Shown in pieces: positions 21,294 through 32,113 of a stretch of DNA of 64,000 bases. The stretch covers positions 64,001 to 128,000 of the forward strand of contig JBBHKE010000883.1 in assembly GCA_037447655.1 (NCBI GenBank). The letters are read 5' to 3'. The notes beneath the pieces were generated by a model. That model was not told the DNA's origin. It was given only the letters and a program-made list of their open reading frames with translations, and did no database searches. The translations under genes and the position numbers were made by a program. The stretch's first letter is position 1; every line of letters begins with the position of its first letter. Source of the stretch: Zygnema cylindricum (Eukaryota > Streptophyta > Zygnematophyceae > Zygnematales > Zygnemataceae).

Positions 21294-22630
21294 CTCTCAT
21301 CATATCTTACAAGATATCGTGGTTTCCCTCTTCCCTCTAACTTCCATTTAGTCTTATCGGAATCCAAACTGTAGACTTGATTTTGGAACACTCTCAAACT
21401 AGACAAATGTGGTTTTCTTCGCGTCCACCTTTTATACGGAGTTTCCTCTTTATTTGCCGAAGTTAGCACTCTATTTTTGATGAAGTTAGCATAGTTCATA
21501 GACTAAACCCAATACTGCAATCCTATTCTTTTATCAGTTAGCATACTTCTGGACATATCTCCTAAATTTCCATTCACTATTTCTACTAGTCCATTTTGTT
21601 CCGGGTTATAAGGAATAGTTTTCTCATGATGGATTCTTTTTTCTTTACGAAATTATTCAAATTCCTTTGAGGTGTATTCTTTCCCATTATCACTTCTTAT
21701 CTCTTTTATTGAGGTTTTATGTAATTTTTCACTTTATACTTTGTATTCTTTGAAACATCTTAGTACCTCTGATTTATGTCTAAGGAAATATACCTTAGTG
21801 TATCTAGACCAATCATCTGTAATGGTTAGCATCCATCTTTTCCCCCCTTGTGAAACATACCTAGCTGGTCCCGAAACATCAGTGTGAACAAGATCTAATA
21901 CTTTCTTTCTTCTGAATATGGATGCCTTTGGAAATAGAAGTGTATGAATCTTCCCTTGGGCACATCCACTAGAATCATCTGAGGTCTCATCATCTTCAAA
22001 CTGAATTCCATCCATTTTTCCCTTTTTCTTCATTTTCTTTAATTTATCTAGATTCACATGCCCCAACCTGTTGTGCCAAAGCATCATATCACTTCCACAC
22101 GAGTAGAGAACACCCTTTTCATTGCAAAGTACAATTCTGAACATTTCTTGACTACCGTTTTCAGCTATGAAATAAACCTCATTATCAAAGCTAGCTGCAA
22201 AGATTCCTTTCATAGTTTTGGTTTCGAACTCTTTTTCATCTAGAACAGCTGTAGAGACTAGTTTCTTGCTAAATTGTGGAATGTAAAGAACATCCGAGAG
22301 TGTTACAATTGAAGCCTTTCTATCAACTAGAACTTTTAATTCAACCGATCCAACAAGGTTTGTGGTTTCTACTCTACCATCTCCATACTCTTATCTCAAC
22401 TGTTGGAATTTTTCTTAATTTAGTAAACCACCTCTTATCCTTGCACATATGCATTGAGGCCCCTCAGTCTAAGATCCACCCATCCTCAGGTGGATCCCTC
22501 TTACCTCCTAAAGCACACTTTTGTCTCCGTAGAATGTCTGCATGCTTCTCAGTGGTTTTTGGTTTAAAAAGAAGCTCCTTAAGCTCCTATTCTAGTTCGG
22601 TAATGTCATCTTCTTCCTCGTCATGAACTT
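21294..22630 (-). pseudogene. A-host protease and integrase (proximal half)
   Basis: Minus strand. Protease motif ILD-stop-GASMHM lies near 22470, with the catalytic serine codon replaced by a stop. The HHCC integrase domain is at 22213-21950 (WHNRLGHVNLDKLKKMKKK, CSGCAQG) and the first catalytic motif VHTDVSGPA near 21880. The core continues to KNRVLTSANKEETPYKRW near 21440 and stops at RYDES where A1 enters. Several stops and frameshifts. Confidence 0.8.
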
Positions 22631-23694
22631 GAGTCAGAAAAACCTATTTCTTTCCTCCATATTTTGAGGAACCTTGTCCATCTTTCAGTCGGAGATCTCC
22701 AAGCTTGACACAATCTGCCATATAATGTCCCAGTTTTTTGCAAAAGTGACATAATCCACCTCGAGGAGCTCCTCTCCCCTGTCGATCAAATCTTCCACCT
22801 CCTTGTCCTTTTCCTCCAAAGTTTTGATAGGGATCTTTTCCCTTTTCCTCATCACGCTTCCGCCAATCAGATCTTGCAGCCAATGCTTGAACACTCAGAC
22901 TTCCTCTCCTAAGTTCTATGGTACTATCTTTCACTAAAATCATCCCCACTGTATCATCCCAATTCAAATTGCTATTACCTAGATCTTGCAATCGATTAAT
23001 GATATTCTCATACTCTTTAGGTAGTTTCATTATCAGTGTATTTACTCTTTGTCTCTCAGACCATGAGTTACCTGCCCACACTAGTTCTCCAAATAATGCT
23101 CCTAAGTCATTGCAATAATCATTCATACTTCCTCCCTTGTAACTATAAGCTGAAATCTTATTTTCTGCTAGTTGTTGCTGCTGCAATGACACACTGTTAT
23201 ATTTGTTTACTAGAGATACCCAAATCTGAGAGGAAGATCTAACATGCATAAGGGGAATGGCAATACTCGTCTTTACACTTTTGAGAATTAAGAGCCACCT
23301 TATCTTTATAGATCGAATTTCCATATTCTGACCGTTTGGTTTGACTCCCTGTCACCATTGCTGGTGATGTTGCTGCCGTTATCGTCCTTGATAGTGGAGT
23401 CCCTTGAGAAGCAACTTCTCCCTTTTCTCCTTCTATGATTATTTCCTCCTCTTCCTCGTCATCGTTTGTGATGATGGCTGATGTTTTAACAGCTGTTGTG
23501 AGCGAGGTGCCAGAAAAACATGTTTCTCCAAACCCATGTGGAGGTGGGCATTGAATTTGCCCGGACACTATGCCCCATAGGTGCTTCTCAAAAAGTTCTC
23601 CCTCCATTATCATTTCTTAATAAAGAAAGTCAGATCCATTAAATATGGGTACCCTAGAGGGTGGGCCCATAACCTGAAGTTCTATGGTCTCCAT
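22631..23694 (-). pseudogene. A-host gag
   Basis: Start ATG at 23694-23692 lies inside the LTR. The first 20 bases are LTR and the next codons come from the primer site, giving METIELQVMGPPSRVPIFNG. A stop follows at about codon 26 (TAA near 23615). Downstream frames hold the helical Gag region and an intact CCHC knuckle, CHFCKKLGHYMADC (near 22750-22710). Frameshifts occur near 23280. Confidence 0.8.
23660..23674 (-). other. A-host primer-binding site
   Basis: GGTTATGGGCCCACC on the minus strand, perfect complement of GGTGGGCCCATAACC in initiator tRNA-Met. Confidence 0.8.
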
Positions 23695-24576
23695 TAACCC
23701 ATAGAATGAATAGCCTATGTAAAGCCTCTATGATAATATTTGACCCTTTCACTTTCCCACAGAATAAGTGCCACCCAAACACACAAATATCTTGACCACC
23801 CTCACCCTTGTGAGGATAAGACTCCCCTGAGTCAAATGTAAAAAAAATCAGTGAATTTGCTCCCCTGAGCAGTAAGTTATGGCTGGCCAAAGATGGCCTA
23901 TAAATACAAAAGGTCACTTGGAGAGAGGCGCCTTAAATACGCTAAGTCATTTAACTCCTACTCACAACTACTTACTACTTTACTTTCGGCCAATCAAAAG
24001 AGTGTTTAGTACAAAAAGGTACAGTGGCTGATTGTACTTCTTGTACGGCCATTGTACAACATGGCCTTTTGGTTGACACTTGTCAACATGGGTGTCATCG
24101 TTCCTCCTCCCATCTTTTACGGTGTCCAATGATGTGGCACCACGTGGAGCAACAGGCCGATATGTTTTAAATCCGCCAAATATTCATGCGGGTTTGGCGG
24201 GGGCGAAGATGTCCGTCCGATCATGTATTTTACACGGCTAGATTCGCGCCTGCGAGCGTTGTTTGACTATAGATGTTGTTTTGTCAATTTTGGTATGTTT
24301 TAATGAAAGTGACGTTTTGCTTAACACTTTAAATACATAACGAACAGAGTATGTGCATCGTTTTGTATACGCCATAATGGTTAAGGTATACGTTTATGTC
24401 GTACTTCGTAGACCTAGGTTCAAATTTGGCTAGGGCAATATTTTGGCAATATATTAATCTGTCTGCCTGTCTACCTATTTCTTTCTGACTATGGCGGCAG
24501 CCATGGTGACTCTCTCTCTCTCTCGTCACTCTAGTGTCTAAATTAAAAAGTGAATATTAATTACTTCTTTTCAATA
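23675..24576 (-). repeat. A-host 5' LTR
   Basis: 902 bp, ends TAGAACTTCA before the primer site and begins TATTGAAAAGAAG (TG eroded). CACGTGG near 24142, TATAAATAC near 23900, GACTC-hairpin near 23820. Confidence 0.75.
24367..24438 (+). ncRNA. tRNA-like module in A-host 5' LTR
   Basis: Antisense to the LTR. CATAATGGTTAAGGTATACG and B-box-like GGTTCAAATTT; TTTT follows at 24440. Confidence 0.5.
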
Positions 24577-25471
24577 TAGAGACAAGCTGTCCAAAGAGAG
24601 ACAGACAATTGTTTTTAGTAGGTTTACTAAAAGGATACTTGACGGACCCAGGATTTGATCCTAGTACCTGCCGTACGTCACGTTAGCCGGTAGCGGTTCA
24701 CTTTACCCTACAATTCTAAGACCAATGGTAAGTATCTAAGGTTTGACAAATATTTAAATAGTTAGACGTGAACTAATTCATTTAACGGAAACTATATTCA
24801 CCATGAATAGATATAGTTTTGTAAAGTACGGAGTACGGTACGGTTCCGAAATGGATACCGCGCGTTTTGTTTGACAACGAAACAAATATCGCGTAAGTAT
24901 TTATGACGGCAACGATTGAAACAAGGTTTCGATCGGACGGCCGCGAAACATGTCGAGATTGCGGAATAAGATATTGGCGGTTTGCGGTCACGGCCACATC
25001 GATTGACACGTGGCACAACCACATTGGATTACAGGGGATTAGAGGAACGAATCCAAATATGACATGTGTCGACTTGTTGGCCATGTCGTACAATGGCCGT
25101 TCAAAAAGCACACCGCCACTTGTGCCTTTATGTACAACACAATATTATGATTGGTGCCGTACTTCACTATATAGAGTTTTAGTGAGAGATAGGATTTAGA
25201 AAAATTGGTAGGTAGGACCCTCTCTCTGAGAGAGCTTCTGTACAAAAGGTCATCTTTGACCACTCATAACTGTTCTCTCAAGGGAGCAAATTTAGAGATT
25301 CTTTTTGCCATCGACTCAGGGGAGTCTTGCGTTTAAAAAAATGAAGGTGGTGAGAGATTTTTTCTTCAAGGGTGGCAGTAATTCTTGCTTAAAGACAAAA
25401 GGGTCAAGGTTATCTTAGAGGCTTCGTGTGAGCTGCCTACTGTGAGGATCTATAGAGGTCTCAGAGTTGCA
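24577..25471 (+). repeat. C1 5' LTR, right part
   Basis: C-type LTR lacking its first ~160 bp, which are probably at 12102-12264. It has ACACGTGGC near 25007, a GTAC-rich inverted repeat near 25095-25135 and the GACTC-hairpin near 25314. It ends GAGTTGCA before the primer site. Confidence 0.7.
24641..24724 (-). ncRNA. tRNA-like module in C1 5' LTR
   Basis: Antisense to the LTR. B box AGGATCAAATCCTG forms an AGGAT/ATCCT stem; A-box-like region near 24715. T-rich run TACTAAAAGG inverted follows. Confidence 0.5.
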
Positions 25472-26600
25472 GGTTATGGGCCCACCCTCTAGGGTGCCCA
25501 TCTTCAATGGAACTGGCTCCATATAGTGGGAAAGTATGATGACAGGAACTCTATGTGAGAAATGGTTTTGGGAAATAGTGAGTGGACGCGTGAGGCATCC
25601 ACCCAATCTTGGGATCCCTCCAGGGTTTTCAGGAAGCACATTAACCAAAGATGCAGATCCATCTCCAACGAAGGAGACAAAGGAAAGAGAGGTGGTGGAC
25701 AAAAGAAAGGAGAAGGAGACAGTCACACGAATAACAACCGGTTCAGCATTCATGTCACCTATTCTGAGGAACAAGGAGAATGATACTTATACCTGGGACT
25801 ACAGCAATATGGCAGCAAAGCAATTCATCCTCCGCCATCTTACTCAAAGGCTTGCACCTCCTCATTTGCAAGTAGAGAGGGCATCTGATCTTTGGGTGGC
25901 TCTCATAGAGATGTACCGAAGTGGTATGATTCACAATAGCAGTTGGCTAATCAGAAAATTGATGCATATGTATACAAGGGGGGGAAGATGTTGGATTTTT
26001 GTAATGAGCTCGCAACACCTTTTATGGAGCTAGAGATTGCTAGATAGGTTCAAACTGAAAAGACGAAGGTAAACTGCTTGCTCATGAAGTTACCAGATGA
26101 GTTCAAGAACATAGTCAACCGTGTGTAGGACTTGCCGGACTCAAGGTGGATATGGAATTCAGTGGTAGGGATGATTCTCGTTCGAGAGAATACGATTGAG
26201 ATCCGAAGAAAAAGAAACAGTGGGCAAGCTTTGGCAGCTGGGACCGATTAGAGCAACAACGATTCCACGAATCCAGTCGGAAATTATGGAGGGGGGAGGG
26301 CAGAAAAATTAGACCGACGAGTTCAGACCAAGGGACCCCGAGGGTTTGTGTCATTTTTGTAAGAAACCAGGGCACTATATGGCGGAGTGCACTAAGTTAA
26401 CCGAGCTGCGGTTAAAGGAGGGGCGGACCGTTGGACCCTCGAGAGGAAAGAAAAAGGCCCATTATGACACATGTACATGAGGCAGAATCCAATGTCGAGG
26501 ACGTTGAGCTCCTATTGGATGAGGTGTTGGAAGCGAAAAACGAGGTCAAAATTCCACGAAAGCAAAAATGTGATTTCGGTGGATTGAAAGGTGAAGCAGG
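25452..26600 (+). pseudogene. C1 gag
   Basis: The expected Gag start codon 20 nt inside the LTR has become ATA at 25452. Reading on, the peptide crosses the primer site (VMGPPSRVPIFNGTGSI) and meets a stop near 25527. An open stretch follows with the usual Gag helices (FILRHLTQRLAPPHLQVERA, 25800-25880). Stops and a frameshift lie near 25940-26130. The zinc knuckle CHFCKKPGHYMAEC is intact at about 26350-26391. Confidence 0.75.
25472..25486 (+). other. C1 primer-binding site
   Basis: GGTTATGGGCCCACC directly after the LTR, perfect match to the initiator tRNA-Met anticodon arm complement. Confidence 0.8.
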
Positions 26601-27135
26601 CTGGATTGTAGATTCAGGTGCCTCCATGCACATGTGAAAGGATAAGCACCTGTTCACTAAGATAAGAAAGATTCCCACCGTAGAGATAGAGTACGCGGAT
26701 GTGAGGATAGTCACTATTACTCTTTTAAGATCAGTAGATCTGAAAGTATTAGTAGAAAAAAAAACATCCATAGTAACATTTTCCGATGTATTGTTTATTC
26801 CGGAGCTGAACAAAAACCTCATCTCTACATCTGTATTAGATGATAAGGGTTTTGATACTAGCACTAGGAAAGGAGTCTTTACTGCTAGTTTTGAGGAGGA
26901 GGTTTATTTCACTGCTGAAAAAGGTAGCCAATGGATGTTTAGGCTGATTTTAAGCAATGAAAAGAAGAAACTTTATTATGCTGGTGTTCATGATATGATA
27001 TTGTGGCATAAGAGGCTTGGGCATGTGAATCTAGATCAGTTAAGTGAGATGAAAAAGATGGGAGTAGTGGAAAGGATTCAGTTCAGTGAGAGTGAGAATC
27101 TAAATGATTGTAGTGGATGTGCTAAAGGTAAAGCA
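26601..27135 (+). pseudogene. C1 protease and integrase N-terminus
   Basis: Protease WIVDSGASMHM is intact (26602-26634), then a stop. The frame 26701-27153 carries the protease C-terminal half and the HHCC domain (WHKRLGHVNL, CSGCAKGKA). Integrase is then interrupted at 27136 by a solo LTR. Coding after that insertion resumes at 28413 for about 50 bp only. Confidence 0.8.
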
Positions 27136-28412
27136 TGTTGTTCTTTGGTCTAAAATAGACCGTAGAAGCCACCCAAACTATCAAACAAAATGTTAAGCAA
27201 AGCTAGGCCAATGAACAATCATTTGAAATGCATCCTCTATTTAACATACATGTATACACAGATGCAATAATTCATCTACACAAGGCAAAGCAATCATCCG
27301 TACACAGACGGAGCAAGCATGCATACACAGATGCATTAATAACAACTAAGGTTACATGAAAATCACAAGAAACCTTAGCACAAAAGCATAAATAATGCAT
27401 AAGAAACAAAATAAATACATGTGCAATGCATGACAAACAAACATAAAATTAACACATATAAATAATAATAAATGAATGCATCACACATATACAAAAGTAT
27501 AATCAGATAATAAATGTATCATTTAAATGCATGACCTAATCGACAACCCTAAAAGTCTACATCTTTGGTCCCTACTTTTCACGCTAAGCATTGATTATCT
27601 TTTGGCTATAAAGCTCATAGCTATATATACACTTTTGAGCTGTCAACAAACCACTAAGTGTCAAAATATCCAACGTGAGTTGCGTAACTGTCACTTAAGT
27701 CCCATTTAAGCATATTGACCTACTACTAAGAGTGAATTAATCGTAAGCATACACTTGAGAGTGTAGCAATCGTAAGCGTACACTTATATGCAAGTACAAC
27801 ACTAAATACACACAAATTAAACTGTCGAAACCCTAATTGATCACTTAAAATATAACTATTTGAATCAATACTAAATCATTAATTCGCATAAGACAAAACA
27901 TTATTGTTTCAAATATTTTCACCAACGCGTCCACAAATCTGCGTCATAAGTGATAATTTGCTTAGTCACTTGCCGATAAGTCCACTCAACAAGCTGTCAT
28001 CATATACGTACGACCCACTTGATGATACATCCTCAAAAATATCACGAACCACTTGCCGAAATGAAATCGTACCTTTCAAATTTTTTTCGTAACGAAATCG
28101 CGTCCTTTGTAATAAATGCGCCTCGTCAACATTTGTTTCGTACTATCGACATACTTTTTACAACACTTTGAATATTTCAAATCGGATCGCTTCGCGATCC
28201 GCCGTCCATTTCTAAAACGCATTCCGTATTTTCCGTACGCTTCTTCACGTCACTTAATTTGTACTTACGTCACTATAATTTCAATTGAATATTTACCCCC
28301 CAATCCGCAACTCCATTCAAACCTCCATTCGAACAACCACATTACTATCGGTAATTACGTATACACGTAAACACGCGCACCCAAGTACAAAAATGAATCC
28401 TCAAAAACAACA
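27136..28412. mobile_element. Solo LTR of a separate family (F), 1277 bp
   Basis: Begins TGTTGTT and ends AACAACA (perfect 7-bp inverted ends, TG...CA) and is flanked by AAGCA on both sides (27131-27135 and 28413-28417), a 5-bp target-site duplication. C1 integrase sequence continues across it. No coding frame of note. Its sequence is unlike the other LTRs here. Orientation cannot be fixed. Confidence 0.8.
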
Positions 28413-28463
28413 AAGCACACAGGTTGCCCTTCAAAAAAACAACCACCTATAATGGATAAAATA
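28413..28463 (+). pseudogene. C1 integrase, short continuation
   Basis: About 50 bp matching the integrase stretch just after the CSGCAKG motif (compare 56905-56955 in K). Cut by an inverted D-type LTR. Confidence 0.65.
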
Positions 28464-29462
28464 TGCAATTCTGTATCCTCCATTGGACCACAGAATACAG
28501 AAAGCCTCTAGATAGTATTTAACTAACCCACTTGAAGCCACAAACACTGCTGCCCAAGAAGGCAAACTGAAAATTTGACTGCACCCCTATGTAACCTAGA
28601 CTCCCCTGAGTCCGTAGCAGAAAGAATCACTGAAAACGGCCAACCAGCCGATAAGTTATGAGCCGGCAAAAATGCCAATTTATACAAATCTCTCTTAGAG
28701 AGAGAGAGAGGTGTCAAAATTTCCTAAGTCCTAAATCTCTCTCACAACCCCTATCTTCTAAAGTACGAACCAATCATATTACTGTAAAGTACAGAAAGGT
28801 ACTACGGCCGATGTCCTCTCTGTACGGCCGGTGTACGACAAGGCTACTGAGTGGACGCGTGTCATTTTTCCACTCAATCGTATATTCTTCGAAATTATCG
28901 CGACCGAATGTCATCCTTCCACGCGGCACCACGTCATGCCACGTCCATAAAATCCAAAGTGACCATTCCGCGATCTCGACGATGACGTGCGCCGTCGGAT
29001 TAAATCCGACATTAAATGTCGACCGTTTAAAACAAATGTCCGTTTCATTTGTTGTGCGAAATGACGTTCACACTAAACCTTAACAAGTTCTATGTTCGTT
29101 TCGTCCATATTACAGTTAAATCATTTGAGTATTATACAATAGTTTAAATATGAATGAAACCATATATCATCTAACGGACTTCAATGACAAACTGGTTAGA
29201 GCTAACGGCTACGCCGCGCTCTACCGGTCGGGGGTTCGAGTCCTGCCGGACTCAACCTTTTGTTGAGAGTGACTTAAGTCACTCTTTAGTCCTTCCTATG
29301 GAGCTGAGGTAGCCATGGCTCCATCGCTCTCTCTCTTCTCCAGTGACTACAACAAGTATGGGGGAGAGAGAGAAGAGATGGAGGCAGGCTGCCATCATTT
29401 CTTATATATGTTTCCGCAAATTTATTTTAAACTAGAAAATACAAAAACTACTTATTTCAACA
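28464..29462 (-). repeat. D-type LTR, minus orientation
   Basis: 999 bp; on the minus strand begins TGTTGAAATAAG and ends ACAGAATTGCA. It pairs in family with the plus-strand LTR at 32114-33111. No 5-bp duplication flanks it. Instead the same ~36-bp integrase segment appears on both sides, which suggests rearrangement rather than simple insertion. CCACGTC near 28940, GACTC-hairpin near 28601. Confidence 0.75.
29183..29255 (+). ncRNA. tRNA-like module in D minus LTR (best preserved B box)
   Basis: Antisense to the LTR. D-loop-like ACTGGTTAGAGC, and B box GGTTCGAGTCC (29233-29243) matching the Pol III consensus exactly. The 3' side reads CTGCCGGACTCA like an acceptor end. TTTT terminator at 29258-29261. 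The 5' acceptor strand does not pair, so it is not a canonical tRNA. Confidence 0.65.
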
Positions 29463-32099
29463 ACCTCCCCTTTCCCAAAACTGCCACGTATAGAGGTGAT
29501 AAAGTATTAGATCTGGTCCACACAGACATCTGCGGACCAGCAAGAGTACCTTCCGTTGGGGGGAAGAGGTATATGCTAACAATTACTGATGATTGGTTCA
29601 GATATTCTAGAGTCTACTTCATGCAAACAAAGTTTGAAACACCAAAGTACTTCAAAGAATATAAAGCCTGGAGTGAAAAGTTAAATGGAACCCCCATTAA
29701 GAGAATAAGAAGTGATAATGGGGGAGAGTACACCTCTAACCAATTTGAAGATTACTTGAGAGATGAGGGAGTTCAGCATCAGAAAACTGTACCGAATAAT
29801 CCACAACAAAATGGGGTGGCTGAGAGGTTGAACCGGACTTTGGGAGATAGTGTGTGTAGTATGTTGGCAGATAAGAAAATAGGAAGAAGATTTAGGGCAG
29901 AAGCCATGAACTGTGCTAACTATATTAAGAATAGAGTCCTCACTACAGCCGTCAAAGGAATGACACCTTATGAGAGATGGGTTGGAAGGAAACCGGATAT
30001 CTCTCACTTGATAGTATTCGGTAGCCAAGTTTATAGTCTTGATACAAATAAGAAAAACTGGAAACTAGACGCTAAAGGAAAACCGGGATATTTTGTGGGA
30101 TATGATGAGGATGTAAAGGGATATAGAGTCTATGAGTTAGCTAAACAAGATATCATCCTAGTAAAGCACCTAGTTGTCTTGGATGAAGGAAAGTCATTTG
30201 ATCTCTTCAAATACACTAAGAAAATCAGAATCAGTTTTGAGTCCGAGAGTGAGGATGACTTTAGTCTTTCCAGAAAGGACACAAGTGAAAACGTGATTGC
30301 AGATTCAGGGGAGATCCAAGATGGGGGAGATATACTGGAATCTCCTCATATTCCTACACACTTTGAGGAGAGAAAGAAAGAGGAGCCAACACCGGATTTC
30401 ATGGATAGGGGAGCTGATGAGACAATGCAGAGGAATCGAAGACTTCCCTCCATTCCACCTTCGGACTTCGAGGGAGGACGGAGGAGCATCAAAAGACTAC
30501 AAGATAGACAAGCTGCTCACAAGGTAACAAAGCTATCTCACCTACATGAGCCTCAGTGATACTCGAAGGGAATGGACAGTCCGGAGAAAGACCGATGGGT
30601 CAGAGCCATAAATGATGAGATGGCTTCCATCATAGAAGCAAATACTAGGGAGCTAGTGAACTGTCCAACAGACAGAAAACGTATCGGGTGCAAATGGGTA
30701 TTTAAACTGAAGTTGAACCCAGATAATACCATTGAGAGATATAAAGCTCGGTTGGTAGCAAAGGGGTTCACCCAAAAAGAAGGGATAAATTATGAGGAGA
30801 CTTTTGCTCCTGTGGTTCGGTTCCTATCTACAAGGATTCTCCTCAGTCTAGCAGCAGCAGAAGTCATGGAAATTCACTAGACAGATATCAAGACTGCCTT
30901 CCTCAGTGGTGAACTAGAGGAAGAAATCTTCATGCGGCAGCCAGAGGGTTTTGTTGAGGAAGGAGAGGAGAGCAAAGTCTGCAGTCTCATAAAGTTGTTA
31001 TATAGGCTGAAGCAGGCTCCCTGACAATGGAACAAGAAACTAGATGAGTTTCTCACTAGTCTATGATATATTAGGATTAGTTCTGGCCACTCTATTTATA
31101 TATTTGAGGATGAGAATGGTGTGATCTTTATTGCAATTTATGTGGATGATTTGCTGGTGTTAAGTAAGTCTATGGAAAAGATCAATAAGCTAAAGAAAGA
31201 TCTTAGGAGCAGATTTGACGTGAAGGATTTAGGGGAGGCTAAATATATTCTGGGAATTTAAATGGAAAGAGGTAAGGGGGAAAAGGATAATCAGACTTAC
31301 TAAGAAAGAAGCTATCGAAATATGCTTAAGAAATTTCAGATGTAAAAAGCAAACTGTTGTACCTCTCCCATGGACTTGAAGAAAGTAAGTGATGGGATTG
31401 TGGAAGATGGAGTAATGATACTAGATAATCAGGGGAGTCTAGAAGAGAGACAGTTTATGAAGTCTATTTCATACACACAGGTTTTAGGGAGTTTAGTCTA
31501 CTCTATGAATTGTACCAGACCGGACATAATAGCAGCAGATGGAGTCCTCAGTAGGAGTCTTAATGATCCAAGAAACAGAGATTGGGAGGCAGCCAAGAGG
31601 GTTATGAGATACCTGGTGGGAACTAGGGATTTATGGTTGCATTTGGGAGGGGAGCACACTGACATCACTACTTGGAGTGATGCCAATTATGAGGATGCAC
31701 GGAGGGTGCTTCATGTTGGAGTAGCAAGCAACAAAAGGTGGTTGCTCAGTCCACTATGGAGGCTGAGTATATGACTTATTGTTTTGCTGTGAAAGAGTTG
31801 ATGTGGGTCAAGTCTTTATTGCAAGAACTAGGGTATATGAAGAAGGGAGTCCATGAAGTGTTTGATGATATCTAGGCTGCAATTGCAATTGCATCCAATC
31901 CAAAACATAATTTTAGAGCAAAACACATGGACATAAAACTAAGTTTTGTGAGAGAAAAGGTGGAAAAAAAATTTGTGAATTTGGTGTATACGGGTGATGG
32001 GCAAATGGTGGTTGATATGATGACAAAACGTGTGCCCTCTCCCAAGTTAAAATATTGTAGAGAAAAGTGTGGATTAAAAAAGAAACTAAAATTAGACTA
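29463..32099 (+). pseudogene. D1 pol (integrase, RT, RNase H)
   Basis: Copia pol lacking gag and protease. The first frame (to 30559) holds the integrase core with all three acidic residues in context: VHTDICGPA, RIRSDNGGEYTS and GVAERLNRTLGD, then the integrase tail. A TGA at about 30557 ends it. RT follows with stops at about 30879, 31023, 31065 and 31260. The palm motif YVDDLLVL is intact near 31139-31162. RNase H is frameshifted near 31705. The end reads KLKLD, then purine tract AGAAAATAAGGGGAA before the LTR. Confidence 0.85.
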
Positions 32100-32113
32100 G
32101 AAAATAAGGGGAA

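Larger units (their letters stand above)
12265..24576 (-). mobile_element. A-family Ty1/copia element (host of nested A1)
   Basis: A minus-strand element with LTRs at both ends (5' LTR 23675-24576, 3' LTR 12265-13168). Its coding region is cut in integrase by the opposite-orientation element A1 (15143-21293). Flanking 5-mers GAGAG and TAGAG could be a diverged target duplication. Removing A1, the internal order gag, protease, integrase, RT, RNase H is that of Ty1/copia. About 66 bp of integrase coding and ~50 bp of the A1 LTR end are missing at the right junction, consistent with one local deletion after insertion. Confidence 0.7.

Noticed and set aside
29183-29255. Functional tRNA gene
   Set aside because: B box and 3' side look right, but the 5' acceptor strand and anticodon stem do not pair, and the same block sits in many LTRs.
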